Shown here piece by piece: positions 26,808-35,218 of a stretch of DNA of 64,000 nt. The DNA comes from Brevibacillus brevis. GTDB lineage: Bacteria; Bacillota; Bacilli; Brevibacillales; Brevibacillaceae. A program made the translations under genes and the position numbers. The DNA is taken from NCBI RefSeq assembly GCF_022026395.1, contig NZ_CP041767.1, positions 6,058,001 to 6,122,000 of the forward strand. The letters are read 5' to 3'. Under the pieces are notes generated by a model. That model was given only the letters and a program-made list of their open reading frames with translations, did no database searches and had not been told where the DNA came from. Each line of letters begins with the position of its first letter. Position 1 is the first letter of the stretch.

Positions 26808-27559
26808 GCTTTCACCACTTTAAGAGTTGATAGTCTGCCGTAAACTTGTTGTTCCTCTTCGCTCAAACCGTCATCCGTGATTACCGTGATGCCTTGCAGG
26901 TCTCCTACTTTGGCAAAGGTGACCCTGGAAAACTTGTCAGAGTCGGTCAAGACAAATCGCTCGTCAGAAAACTGCAAGGCCAGTTGCTTGACGTATGCCT
27001 CATCTGGGTCAGGTGTGGTCAGACCGTGATGCTGGTCAATGCCGTTGGTTCCGAGAAAGCATTTGTCGAATCGGTATTGACTGAGTGCAGTAATCGCATC
27101 ACGCCCCACCATCGACAGTGTAGCCGCTTTCAATTCTCCGCCCAGCAGGATCGTTCTAGTGTTTCGTTTGATAAGCTGAAGGGCAATGTCCACCCCGTTG
27201 GTAACGACCATAATATTTTCGTAAGGTAAATAGGGCAGCATCTGATACGTCGTAGTTCCCGCATCGATGAAAATCGAGTCGTGTGGTTTTATCAAACTGG
27301 CGGCATATTTGGCAATCGCCAGTTTCTCCCGCTCATGTTTGACTGATTTTTCCAGAATCGTCGGCTCTTCGATTTTGCTCTGCAGCACAGACGCCCCGCC
27401 GTGCACGCGTTTAAGCAAGCGCTGTTCTTCCAATTCGCTTAAATCTCGCCGGATCGTCGATTCCGATGCCCCAGTTGCTTCCACAAGCTCATGAATGCGC
27501 ACAATATCTTTTTCTTTCACTAAAGCTACTATCAGTTGATGACGTTCAGGGGTTAGCAT
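26804..27559 (-). CDS. fruR: DeoR-family repressor of the fructose operon
   Basis: 251 residues from ATG at 27559, chosen because GGGAGG lies five bases upstream and DeoR proteins start MLTPERHQ; a longer in-frame reading has no ribosome site. The DeoR helix-turn-helix is at residues ~18-45 (IHELVEATGASESTIRRDL, then SELEEQRLLKRVHGG). The sugar-phosphate-sensing domain follows, with IFIDAGTTTYQM and VVTNGVDIALQL. It is first gene of fruR-fruK-fruA-ptsH-ptsI and probably releases DNA when fructose 1-phosphate is present. Candidate operator repeats lie upstream. Confidence 0.92.
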   Translation of the reverse strand: MLTPERHQLIVALVKEKDIVRIHELVEATGASESTIRRDLSELEEQRLLKRVHGGASVLQSKIEEPTILEKSVKHEREKLAIAKYAASLIKPHDSIFIDAGTTTYQMLPYLPYENIMVVTNGVDIALQLIKRNTRTILLGGELKAATLSMVGRDAITALSQYRFDKCFLGTNGIDQHHGLTTPDPDEAYVKQLALQFSDERFVLTDSDKFSRVTFAKVGDLQGITVITDDGLSEEEQQVYGRLSTLKVVKA

Positions 27560-27591
27560 CGTATCCTCCCTTCTCCTAGTTGCACCAGGAT

Positions 27592-27647
27592 TGATTTTGA
27601 TTATACATCCAAATTCAATCAAAAACAATCATTAATAGTCACAATCA
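27592..27647. promoter_or_regulatory. Putative FruR operator: CAATCA repeats
   Basis: CAATCA occurs at 27616-27621, 27626-27631 and 27642-27647 as direct repeats. An oppositely oriented TTGATTTTGATT lies at about 27595. DeoR-type repressors commonly bind such spaced repeats. They overlap the likely promoter upstream of fruR. Confidence 0.55.
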
Positions 27648-27681
27648 GTCAGGGATCGTTCACTCCTTCGGATAACAGACA

Positions 27682-27709
27682 AAGCCACCCCAAATCATCG
27701 GAGTGGCTT
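27682..27709 (-). terminator. Terminator of siderophore-binding protein gene
   Basis: AAGCCACCCC pairs imperfectly with GGAGTGGCTT, about 50 bases downstream of the stop at 27761. The T-run is weak. Confidence 0.55.
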
Positions 27710-27760
27710 CCATATGAATCTATGCATAAACTTAGCTTGCCGAATGAACGCGGTCCTGAC

Positions 27761-28726
27761 TTACTCTGCTTTCATTTTTTCAAGGACAAGCTCTATCGAT
27801 TTCTCCTTGATGTGGGGGAAATCACTGATGATCCAGTGAGGAACGACATATACATGATTGTTTTTGACTGCTTTTAACTGCTTCCATAATTCGCTGTTAG
27901 TCAACTCTTGGAATCTCTTATCGGATTCTTTGTCTGGACCTTTGGCTGAATTTCCGACCTGAATGAAAATATGATCTGGATTCAGCTCCGGCAATTTTTC
28001 CATAGAAATAACTTCAAACTTTTTCATAGCTTCCACTTGCGGCAACGGCTTCAATCCCAAATCGCGGGCAAGCGTCGCGCCAAACAGTTGATTCGGTCCG
28101 TAAACCCGATATTCTTTTGCCATGACCCGCATGTAGAGCACAGTTTCATCTTTGCCAACTTTTTTCGCCAGCTTTTTCTTGGCTTCCTCGGCTTTTTGAT
28201 CATAACGTGCCAACCATGTGTCAGCTTCCTTTTCCTTGCCAAGCATGCTCGCTAATTCACGGAAAGCAAGTCGCCAATCATCCTGGTCTGGTAAAATGAT
28301 TGTGGGAGCTATTTTTGATGCTTCGTCATAAATTTTAGCATGGACTTCCCTGCCTATGATCAAATCAGGTTCTGCCTCCAGAATGGCTTCCAGATTCGGG
28401 TCATCTCCCAGATTTTTCACGCCTTCAAACGGGTTCCCCTCCATGTATTCCAAGTTCGTTTCTCCCTGGTAGGATGCCATGGCATAGGGCTTGATGCCAA
28501 GAGCGTAAAGAGAGTCAGCCAGCCGATAATCAAGCACTGCAATTTTCTTTGGCTCCCCTTTTATCGTCGTTTTTCCGGAATAGTGTTCAATGACCCGCTG
28601 TGCAGATGATTGATTGTTACCGGCAGTAGACATTTGTTCCTGGCTAGCACCGCAGCCGGTGAGGAACAAGCAGCTTGCCAGAATGAAAGAAAGTGCTGCG
28701 AACAAATTAGTGCTATTCTTTTTCAT
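27761..28726 (-). CDS. Iron-siderophore ABC transporter substrate-binding lipoprotein
   Basis: 321 residues. The lipoprotein signal MKKNSTNLFAALSFILASCL is followed by FLTGCG (lipobox Cys near residue 25). The body is a type III periplasmic-binding (FecB/FhuD, PF01497) fold: KIAVLDYRLADSLYALGIKP, NLEAILEAEPDLIIGR, and LPELNPDHIFIQVGN near the end. A well-matched Fur box precedes it, so it should be induced by iron limitation. No permease or ATPase gene is adjacent, so it must share a transporter encoded elsewhere. Confidence 0.9.
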   Translation of the reverse strand: MKKNSTNLFAALSFILASCLFLTGCGASQEQMSTAGNNQSSAQRVIEHYSGKTTIKGEPKKIAVLDYRLADSLYALGIKPYAMASYQGETNLEYMEGNPFEGVKNLGDDPNLEAILEAEPDLIIGREVHAKIYDEASKIAPTIILPDQDDWRLAFRELASMLGKEKEADTWLARYDQKAEEAKKKLAKKVGKDETVLYMRVMAKEYRVYGPNQLFGATLARDLGLKPLPQVEAMKKFEVISMEKLPELNPDHIFIQVGNSAKGPDKESDKRFQELTNSELWKQLKAVKNNHVYVVPHWIISDFPHIKEKSIELVLEKMKAE

Positions 28727-28760
28727 AAATCAGTGTCTCCCATTCCTATTCTCTTTTTGG

Positions 28761-28781
28761 TAATGATAATCATTTTCATTA
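28761..28781. promoter_or_regulatory. Fur box
   Basis: TGATAAT-C-ATTTTCA (28764-28778) is a 7-1-7 inverted repeat within TAATGATAATCATTTTCATT, close to the Bacillus Fur consensus. It is 35-55 bases upstream of the lipoprotein start. Confidence 0.85.
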
Positions 28782-28880
28782 TATCGTAGCACAGTATAGT
28801 ATATTTATTTCTTTTTATTTTTTCAAGCTTTTCATCCTTGCTCTGCTTTCCTCTTGAATTTTGTCCTTTAGCCTCCTATG

Positions 28881-28919
28881 AAAAAAAGAACCTCCAATCC
28901 AAAAACGGATCGAAGGTTC
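28881..28919 (-). terminator. Terminator of mqo
   Basis: On the minus strand, GAACCTTCGATCC pairs with GGATTGGAGGTTC and seven T residues follow. It lies 24 bases after the mqo stop. Confidence 0.85.
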
Positions 28920-28942
28920 ACTGTAAGATTGCTATTAACTAA

Positions 28943-30442
28943 TTAACTATAAGCCAGTTCCTTTTTGCTTAGACCCAGCGCCTCGTCTGTCGAACGTTGA
29001 ATCTCGTGGAGAAGCTCTTGGTTTTGCATGAGTGACACGCCATAAGAAGGAATCATTTCTTTGATTTTCGGTTCCCACTCTGCCATACGTTGCGGGAAGC
29101 ATTTTTCTAATACCTCAAGCATAACCTGGACAGCTGTAGAAGCACCTGGAGATGCGCCGAGCAATGCAGCTACGGAGCCATCAGCGGCACTAACCACTTC
29201 TGTACCAAATTGAAGAGTACCTTTACCCGCTGGTGTATCCTTGATAACTTGCACGCGTTGGCCCGCTACCACGATATCCCAATCCTCGCTTTTCGCATTT
29301 GGAATGAACTCTCGTAGTTCTTCCATGCGCTTTTCATGCGATAACATTACTTGCTCGATCAGGTATTTGGTCAATGCCATTTCTTTTACGCCTGCCGCCA
29401 ACATCGTCATAACGTTGTTCGGCTTTACGGAAGTGATCAAATCCATATTGGAACCTGTTTTTAAGAACTTTGGCGAGAATCCCGCAAAAGGTCCAAACAG
29501 CAAGGATTTTTTGTTGTCGATGTATCTGGTATCCAGATGCGGTACCGACATTGGAGGAGCGCCGACCTTAGCTTTACCGTACACTTTTGCATGGTGCTGC
29601 TCAACCACTTCCTGATTTTTACAAACCATAAACAATCCGCTTACCGGGAAACCGCCGATATGCTTGGACTCTGGAATACCGGTTTTTTGGAGCAGATGCA
29701 AGCTTCCGCCGCCACCGCCGATAAAGACGAATTTGGCAATATGCTCTTCGATGTTACCAGTGCCCATATTGTACACTTTCAATTTCCACATGCCGTCGCT
29801 CGTACGTTTGATATCCTCAACAGCATGGTTGTAGTTAATCGAGACGTCTTTCGTCTTCAAGTATTCAAACAACATACGTGTCAAAGCACCAAAATTGACA
29901 TCCGTACCGGAATCGATTTTGGTTGCAGCTATTGGTTCATTCGATGCGCGGCCTTCCATGATGAGCGGAATCCATTCCTTCAGTTTTTCAGGGTCATCGG
30001 AGTATTCCATCCCTTGAAAGAGAGGATTGTTTGCCAGCGCTTCAAAACGCTTTTTCAAAAAGCTTACATTTTTTTCGCCTTGCACCATACTCATATGAGG
30101 TATTGGCATAATAAAGTCTTGCGGATTTTGGATGAGATTGTTTTTTACTAGGTAAGCCCAGAATTGTCTGGACAGCTGAAAATGTTCATTGATTTTAATG
30201 GCTTTGCTAATATCTATAGACCCGTCAGCTTTCTCGGATGTATAGTTCAGCTCACAGAGTGCCGCGTGGCCAGTACCCGCATTATTCCATTCGTTCGAGC
30301 TTTCTTCGCCTGCTTTTGCGAGTTTCTCAAAAACTTTGATTTCCAACTCCGGTGCCAATTCTTTCAGTAATGCTCCCAGAGTTGCGCTCATGACACCTGC
30401 ACCAATCAAAATAACGTCTGTTTTTTGCTGTATGGAGCTCAT
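28943..30442 (-). CDS. mqo: Malate:quinone oxidoreductase
   Basis: A 499-residue FAD enzyme oxidising malate to oxaloacetate with electrons passed to menaquinone at the membrane. The N-terminus has a dinucleotide motif (VILIGAGVMSATLGALLKEL). Family signatures follow: NEWNNAGTGHAALCELNYTS, VFIGGGGGSLHLLQKTGIPE, and HLDTRYIDNKKSLLFGPFAG. Length is standard. It is transcribed alone, with its own terminator. Confidence 0.95.
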   Translation of the reverse strand: MSSIQQKTDVILIGAGVMSATLGALLKELAPELEIKVFEKLAKAGEESSNEWNNAGTGHAALCELNYTSEKADGSIDISKAIKINEHFQLSRQFWAYLVKNNLIQNPQDFIMPIPHMSMVQGEKNVSFLKKRFEALANNPLFQGMEYSDDPEKLKEWIPLIMEGRASNEPIAATKIDSGTDVNFGALTRMLFEYLKTKDVSINYNHAVEDIKRTSDGMWKLKVYNMGTGNIEEHIAKFVFIGGGGGSLHLLQKTGIPESKHIGGFPVSGLFMVCKNQEVVEQHHAKVYGKAKVGAPPMSVPHLDTRYIDNKKSLLFGPFAGFSPKFLKTGSNMDLITSVKPNNVMTMLAAGVKEMALTKYLIEQVMLSHEKRMEELREFIPNAKSEDWDIVVAGQRVQVIKDTPAGKGTLQFGTEVVSAADGSVAALLGASPGASTAVQVMLEVLEKCFPQRMAEWEPKIKEMIPSYGVSLMQNQELLHEIQRSTDEALGLSKKELAYS

Positions 30443-30803
30443 AATACCCTTCCTTATCTACTGTTTTTGTAAAAAAGAAGTAGTAGCTCCTTGCCCCGTT
30501 GCAAGACGCTACGAAAACATCTTACCTTTCACAACTATAACTATATCATAGAAATTATTTATTGATTCAATTATCTATTATAATTAGAGGATTAATAACT
30601 ATTTAATGTTGGTAAAAAAGGGAGGATTCCGCAAACAGTGCCTGATAAACCCGTAAAAATCATGGTCTTGCCTCAGTTTCTTGCAGGGGTTTAGGATTTG
30701 GTTTGTTCTTACCAGTGAGGAGCTTACCATATAAATTTCCCGTTACCAATGGTAAAAAACGGCAAAACAGATGCCTTAATCTCATATCTAAGGAGAGCTG
30801 GAG
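30443..30803. other. Intergenic region, AT-rich, no firm gene
   Basis: 361 bases between divergent genes. The AT-rich part (30530-30610) probably holds the mqo promoter. GGGAGGA at 30620 precedes an 18-codon GTG frame at 30638-30694, too weak to call. An ACCAxTGGTAA-like repeat surrounds 30745-30755. Nothing else is evident. Confidence 0.5.
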
Positions 30804-31352
30804 ATGAACTCTTTGACCCACCTGACGAACAACATTCCGTGGCCGCGTTTGACGACAGCCTATGGCAGAGGGACGGACATTCCTCGGCTTATAGAGACCG
30901 GGCAATATGAGGAGTTGGCCAATCTAATCGAGCACCAAAGCACCTTGTGGCAGACGACGCCGTGGGTGCTGCTAATACTCTTGCAGGAGCTTGCCAAACA
31001 GCAACCAGAGCAGGTTTCTTCGCAGGAAATTCAGTTGTACTTGGCTGTAGCTTCTGCTATAAACGTGGACGAAATGGATTCGCAAAATGCGGTTGAGACC
31101 ATGAACGAGCTATTGGACGAAAAGTACTTGTGGCCAGAGGACGAGGAAGACGATGAATTATGGTGGGAAGAAGAGGAGCCGCGGGGTTATGAGCAGGAAG
31201 CATTTTTCAGCTATTATTCCTTCAGTTATTTGCTGCTAAAAGATGCCATTCCCGTTTTTACCGCGATTATGAAAGGGAATGATAAGCTCGCTCCCTCTAT
31301 TCAAGAGCTGCTGCTTATGCTCCAGTCAAAGGATGTTAGTACTGTCGAATAG
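30804..31352 (+). CDS. Hypothetical acidic protein
   Basis: 182 residues with AAGGAGAG upstream. It is strongly acidic in the middle (EDEEDDELWWEEEEP) and otherwise helical, with no signal peptide or membrane segment. I recognise no family. It is followed by a DMP19-like gene and a TPR-SMI1 gene. Such small acidic neighbours are common among toxin-immunity proteins, but no toxin gene is present nearby, so the role is open. Confidence 0.7.
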   Translation: MNSLTHLTNNIPWPRLTTAYGRGTDIPRLIETGQYEELANLIEHQSTLWQTTPWVLLILLQELAKQQPEQVSSQEIQLYLAVASAINVDEMDSQNAVETMNELLDEKYLWPEDEEDDELWWEEEEPRGYEQEAFFSYYSFSYLLLKDAIPVFTAIMKGNDKLAPSIQELLLMLQSKDVSTVE

Positions 31353-31373
31353 GTATCGGAGTCTCTTTGATAG

Positions 31374-31407
31374 TACCCACCCCCGTCACCTTATGATGGG
31401 GTGGGTA
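31374..31407. terminator. Bidirectional terminator
   Basis: TACCCACCCC pairs perfectly with GGGGTGGGTA. It follows the gene ending at 31352 and overlaps the last codons and stop (31391) of the opposite-strand gene. Confidence 0.7.
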
Positions 31408-31837
31408 TTCCTAGCTGCTGTACATAATATCGATGGGCAACCTCTGCAATGCGATCCTGGTCTTCCCAGAAGCTCTGATCAAGCTGATCCAGCCGTTCTT
31501 CCTCTTCCTCTGTAAGGAACCGTGGAATATCCCAGAGTTGGGTGAGGCGGTTGTCCTCCGATAGATGCTCGATGCAGGCATATCCCGACTGGACGATTTC
31601 GAGTGCATGGACTGCCCCGATGGCTTGTAAGGCCCGTACCGCGTAGATATATGCCTCTTCTCCCCAGTTGCAAAAAAACTGCAAAAACCCGCCGTTATAT
31701 ACATCAGCTTCTAGTAGCCATAAGGCGGCAATCTCTTGTTCCTGTGAGGTCAGTGTGTTCCAACCCGAAGCATTCTTTTTCTGCACAAAGGCAGCGGCAA
31801 AATCGAACCATACGTCATGGATATCCAACTTGCTCAA
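31391..31837 (-). CDS. DMP19-like (DUF4375) domain protein
   Basis: 148 residues. The segment WLLEADVYNGGFLQFFCNWG with AVRALQAIGA matches the DMP19/DUF4375 pattern (an NGGF-x-QFF motif in a helical protein). DMP19 of Neisseria is a DNA mimic, and related domains are listed among immunity-type proteins of polymorphic toxin systems. The protein is acidic, consistent with either role. The coding end runs into the shared terminator hairpin. It faces the 30804 gene and diverges from the TPR-SMI1 gene at 31993. Confidence 0.72.
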   Translation of the reverse strand: MSKLDIHDVWFDFAAAFVQKKNASGWNTLTSQEQEIAALWLLEADVYNGGFLQFFCNWGEEAYIYAVRALQAIGAVHALEIVQSGYACIEHLSEDNRLTQLWDIPRFLTEEEEERLDQLDQSFWEDQDRIAEVAHRYYVQQLGIPTPS

Positions 31838-31992
31838 AATGTACGCCCCCTAAATGTTTAATCCCTTCAAGATTAGATGTGCACAAATCACACGAAATAA
31901 ATTAATCTTATATGAATACATAATGATTTGGTAGATGGTGGTAGATTCGCGTGGCTGGGATCTAAGAAAAAGAATCGTTTAGGAGGTTTGCA

Positions 31993-33372
31993 ATGGATCA
32001 GGTACTTATCGAACAATTGAATTGCTGGCATGAAGAAGACGAACACCAGCAAATTGTGGACTTGCTGCTAACCGTTCCTGAGGAGGAGCGAGAGTATGAG
32101 GCGGTCAGCCGACTGGGAAGAGCTTATAACAACTTGGGTCTATATGAAGAAGCTCTCAACCAATTAAAGAAAATTGCTGAAGCAGGTCAACAAGACCCAG
32201 TCTGGCACTTTCGGGTAGGCTATGCCCTCTATCATTTGAAACGATTTGAAGAGGCGGCACAGTCATTCCGTACCTCAGACAAGTTCGAAACCGGTAATCA
32301 GAATACTGAATCATGGTTAAGGTGGAGCTTGCAAAAAGCGGAGAAGCAGCAAAGACAAGAGCTTCGGATGGCTGCTAAAAGGGCAGCGGCTGTTGAAGGT
32401 TCAGCATCGGAGGAAGTTCCTTTTTCAAACATGTCACTTGAAGACTTTTGGGATGACAGCGAGTACGCGAAAAAGGCATATCAATCCGCGCCACCCACGG
32501 ATGAACTGATCGCATCGATTGAGGAAGAGCTGGGATACAAACTCCCTGCCTCCTATCTTGCACTAATGAAGCAACAAAATGGCGGCGTTCCGAAGAACAC
32601 GTGCTTTCCAACAGAAGACCCTACCTCCTGGGCTGAGGATCACATTGCCATTACGGGTATTCTGGGCATTGGTCGAGAGAAAAGCTATTCGCTCTGTGGG
32701 GATCTTGGCAGTCGATTTATGATTGAGGAATGGGGATATCCCGACATTGGAGTCGTCATCTGCGATTGTCCTTCAGCAGGTCATGACGTAGTGATGCTGG
32801 ATTACCGGGCATGCGGTAGAGATGGTGAACCCGAAGTCATCCACGTCGATCAGGAAAGCGATTATGAAATTACGTTCTTGGCTGAAAATTTCGAGGCGTT
32901 TATCAGAGGCTTGGTGAACGAAGAAGAATACGATACCTCCGAGGAGGACAAGGAAGCGGCTCTTTACAAAGTAGCCCACGGGAAATTCTCTTCTTTGCTG
33001 GAGGAGCTGTGCACGCCCGTATCGGAAGTGGAACAAATTGAACAGAAAATACGCAGCATTTGTACACGGATTGTAGAGGAAAAAGGCTTTTTCTCTTTTC
33101 ATGCGGATGAACTCTCGTATCTGATGTACGATGTGCAGTTTTGGCTATACACAAAGTCATACCCCGATACCACTCGTGAACAGTACCTCGCTGTCTATGA
33201 GAAAATGATTGCCTTTGGCGGGGAATTCGGTCAAGGCGGCTATGCTCCGGGCTGGATTAGCGAATGGCTGGATCGTCGCAAGGAGGAAGGCCGGATCGTA
33301 CAGGAAAATGGACACATCCGTTTTACAGATCAGTTCGCTGCGGAAGTGATTCAGCAGCTGCGAGAAGCCTAA
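31993..33372 (+). CDS. TPR and SMI1/KNR4 (SUKH) domain protein
   Basis: 459 residues from ATG with AGGAGG upstream. Residues 1-125 are TPR-like helices (LGRAYNNLGLYEEALNQLKK, VGYALYHLKRFEEAAQSFR). Residues ~165-315 form an SMI1/KNR4 domain: IASIEEELGYKLPASYLALM, QQNGGVP, ITGILGIG, EWGYPDIGVVICD and a SAGHDVVMLDYR signature. The final ~140 residues are helical and unassigned. SUKH domains are frequent immunity proteins against nuclease toxins, but TPR-SUKH fusions also act as house-keeping scaffolds. No toxin is adjacent. Confidence 0.82.
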   Translation: MDQVLIEQLNCWHEEDEHQQIVDLLLTVPEEEREYEAVSRLGRAYNNLGLYEEALNQLKKIAEAGQQDPVWHFRVGYALYHLKRFEEAAQSFRTSDKFETGNQNTESWLRWSLQKAEKQQRQELRMAAKRAAAVEGSASEEVPFSNMSLEDFWDDSEYAKKAYQSAPPTDELIASIEEELGYKLPASYLALMKQQNGGVPKNTCFPTEDPTSWAEDHIAITGILGIGREKSYSLCGDLGSRFMIEEWGYPDIGVVICDCPSAGHDVVMLDYRACGRDGEPEVIHVDQESDYEITFLAENFEAFIRGLVNEEEYDTSEEDKEAALYKVAHGKFSSLLEELCTPVSEVEQIEQKIRSICTRIVEEKGFFSFHADELSYLMYDVQFWLYTKSYPDTTREQYLAVYEKMIAFGGEFGQGGYAPGWISEWLDRRKEEGRIVQENGHIRFTDQFAAEVIQQLREA

Positions 33373-33390
33373 AATACTTGGGAAGCAACA

Positions 33391-33420
33391 AAGAGCCCAC
33401 ATGGTCGCGGGCTCTTCTTT
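33391..33420 (+). terminator. Terminator of TPR-SMI1 gene
   Basis: AAGAGCCC pairs with GGGCTCTT, followed by CTTTTATTT. Confidence 0.8.
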
Positions 33421-33463
33421 TATTTCCACTGATTGCGAGCGAATCCCTGATTGCTATGCCGTA

Positions 33464-35185
33464 CTACTCATGAAAATCGAGCCCTGATCTGACCTCTTTC
33501 ACATACCCTGCCCGAATGACGAAATCTCCGAAATGTTCGCCTTCCTCACGTTCTTTCGCATACCGATTTAAGATCGGCCGCAGTTCATTCAGTATTTCTG
33601 CTTCTCCGATGTTTTCACGATACAGCTTGTTCAATCGATTCCCGGAGAAACCACCGCCCAAATACATGTTGTATTTACCGACAGCCTTCCCAATAAAAGA
33701 GATTTCCGCGAGTGCAGGTCTTGCGCATCCATTTGGGCATCCTGTCATGCGAATGACGATCTCCTCATCGCGCAAACCCGCCTCATCCAAGATCAGCTCG
33801 ATCTCATCCAGCAATGTAGGCAAATAACGCTCTGCCTCAGCCATCGCGAGTCCGCAAGTCGGCAACGAAACACAAGCCATGGAGTTTCTCCGCAGTGCAG
33901 AATAGGCAGCTCCATCGGTGAGCCCGTATGCTTGAATGATCTGTTCAATTTCCGGCTTCTTTTCACTGGTGACATTTCCAATGAGGAGATTCTGATTCGG
34001 CGTCAGGCGGAAATCCCCTGTATGCACCTTAGCAATTTCCCGCAGGCCAGACTTCAGGAGGTAGTTGTCCTCGTCTTTTACACGGCCATTCTGAATGAAA
34101 AGGGTAAAATGCCAGTTATCGTCGCTCCCTTTTACCCAACCGTAGCGATCGCCATTATGCTCGAAGCGATAGGGGCGTGCCTGCTCCAGCTCCCAGCCCA
34201 GTCGCTGCTCCAGTTCATGGATAAACCATTCAATACCGCGGTCGTCGATCGTATATTTGAACCGAGCGTGCTTTCGTACCGCGCGATCCCCGTAGTCTCT
34301 CTGGATCATGACCGTTTTCTCGGCGACCTCCAATACTTGTTCCGGTGTAACGAAGCCGATTACCCGCGCCACCTGCGGATACGTTTTGGGATCGCCGTGG
34401 GTCATTCCCATTCCGCCCCCGACCGCTACGTTGAAGCCCAGCAATCGACCTTCCTCATGAATGGCGATAAAGCCCAAATCCTGTGAAAAAACGTCAACAT
34501 CATTGGCAGGCGGTACGGCGATGCCGATCTTAAACTTGCGCGGCAGATAGACAGGGCCGTAGATCGGTTCTTGCTCTACCCCATCCCGACTGTCGACAAC
34601 CTTTTCCTCATCCAGCCAGATTTCATGATAGGCGCGGGTTCGGGGGTCCAGATGATTGCTTATTTTTTTGGCCCACTCGTAAACCTCTTGATGAACTTCC
34701 GACTCGTACGGATTTGGATTGCACATGACATTGCGGTTGACGTCCCCACAAGCAGCCAATGTACTTAACAAGGCCTCGTTTACTTCTTGAATCACCTGCT
34801 TCATATTCCACTTAATCACGCCATGCAGTTGAAAAGACTGACGAGTCGTCAGGCGAATCGTCCCATTCGCAAACTGCTGGGCGATATCGTCCATCATGAG
34901 CCATTGCTCTGGCGTGACAACGCCACCAGCGGCACGCACACGCACCATGAATTGATAGGCTGGCTCCAGCTTCTGTTTGCTCCGTTCGTTGCGAAGATCC
35001 CGGTCATCCTGCATGTAGCTGCCATGAAATTTCATCAAGCGATTATCATCCTCAGGAATCGACCCAGAAATCCTGTCTTCCAGCGTTTCCGCCAGACTTC
35101 CCCGCAAGTAATCGCTTCGGCGTTTAATGTCCTCTACATCGCTGTGAGGAGCACTGTTTGGCGAAAGCAAATGATTTTCTGACAT
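33464..35185 (-). CDS. cysI: Sulfite reductase hemoprotein (beta) subunit
   Basis: 573 residues from ATG at 35185, chosen because GGGGAGAT lies upstream and the longer in-frame reading touches cysJ. It reduces sulfite to sulfide using siroheme and a [4Fe-4S] cluster. The four cluster Cys are in SLPTCGLAMAEAERYLP with the preceding ACV, and in MTGCPNGCARP. Ferredoxin-like NIR/SIR repeats are present (GVVTPEQWLMMDDIAQQFAN; PNQNLLIGNV). It is encoded 33 bases after cysJ, the flavoprotein partner; together they form the NADPH-dependent assimilatory enzyme. Confidence 0.94.
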   Translation of the reverse strand: MSENHLLSPNSAPHSDVEDIKRRSDYLRGSLAETLEDRISGSIPEDDNRLMKFHGSYMQDDRDLRNERSKQKLEPAYQFMVRVRAAGGVVTPEQWLMMDDIAQQFANGTIRLTTRQSFQLHGVIKWNMKQVIQEVNEALLSTLAACGDVNRNVMCNPNPYESEVHQEVYEWAKKISNHLDPRTRAYHEIWLDEEKVVDSRDGVEQEPIYGPVYLPRKFKIGIAVPPANDVDVFSQDLGFIAIHEEGRLLGFNVAVGGGMGMTHGDPKTYPQVARVIGFVTPEQVLEVAEKTVMIQRDYGDRAVRKHARFKYTIDDRGIEWFIHELEQRLGWELEQARPYRFEHNGDRYGWVKGSDDNWHFTLFIQNGRVKDEDNYLLKSGLREIAKVHTGDFRLTPNQNLLIGNVTSEKKPEIEQIIQAYGLTDGAAYSALRRNSMACVSLPTCGLAMAEAERYLPTLLDEIELILDEAGLRDEEIVIRMTGCPNGCARPALAEISFIGKAVGKYNMYLGGGFSGNRLNKLYRENIGEAEILNELRPILNRYAKEREEGEHFGDFVIRAGYVKEVRSGLDFHE

Positions 35186-35218
35186 GGTTACATCTCCCCT
35201 CTCATTCTTTCTCAACAC

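Noticed and set aside
30638..30694. 18-codon GTG frame with GGGAGGA upstream, before the 30804 gene.
   Set aside because: Too short; spacing of 11 bases is loose, and there is no support beyond a purine-rich stretch.
31385..31405. Minus strand ATCATAAGGTGACGGG resembles the rlmH-end attachment core.
   Set aside because: It has an extra base, does not encode Tyr-His-Lys-stop, and lies fully inside a perfect terminator hairpin that explains it. It is far from the island.
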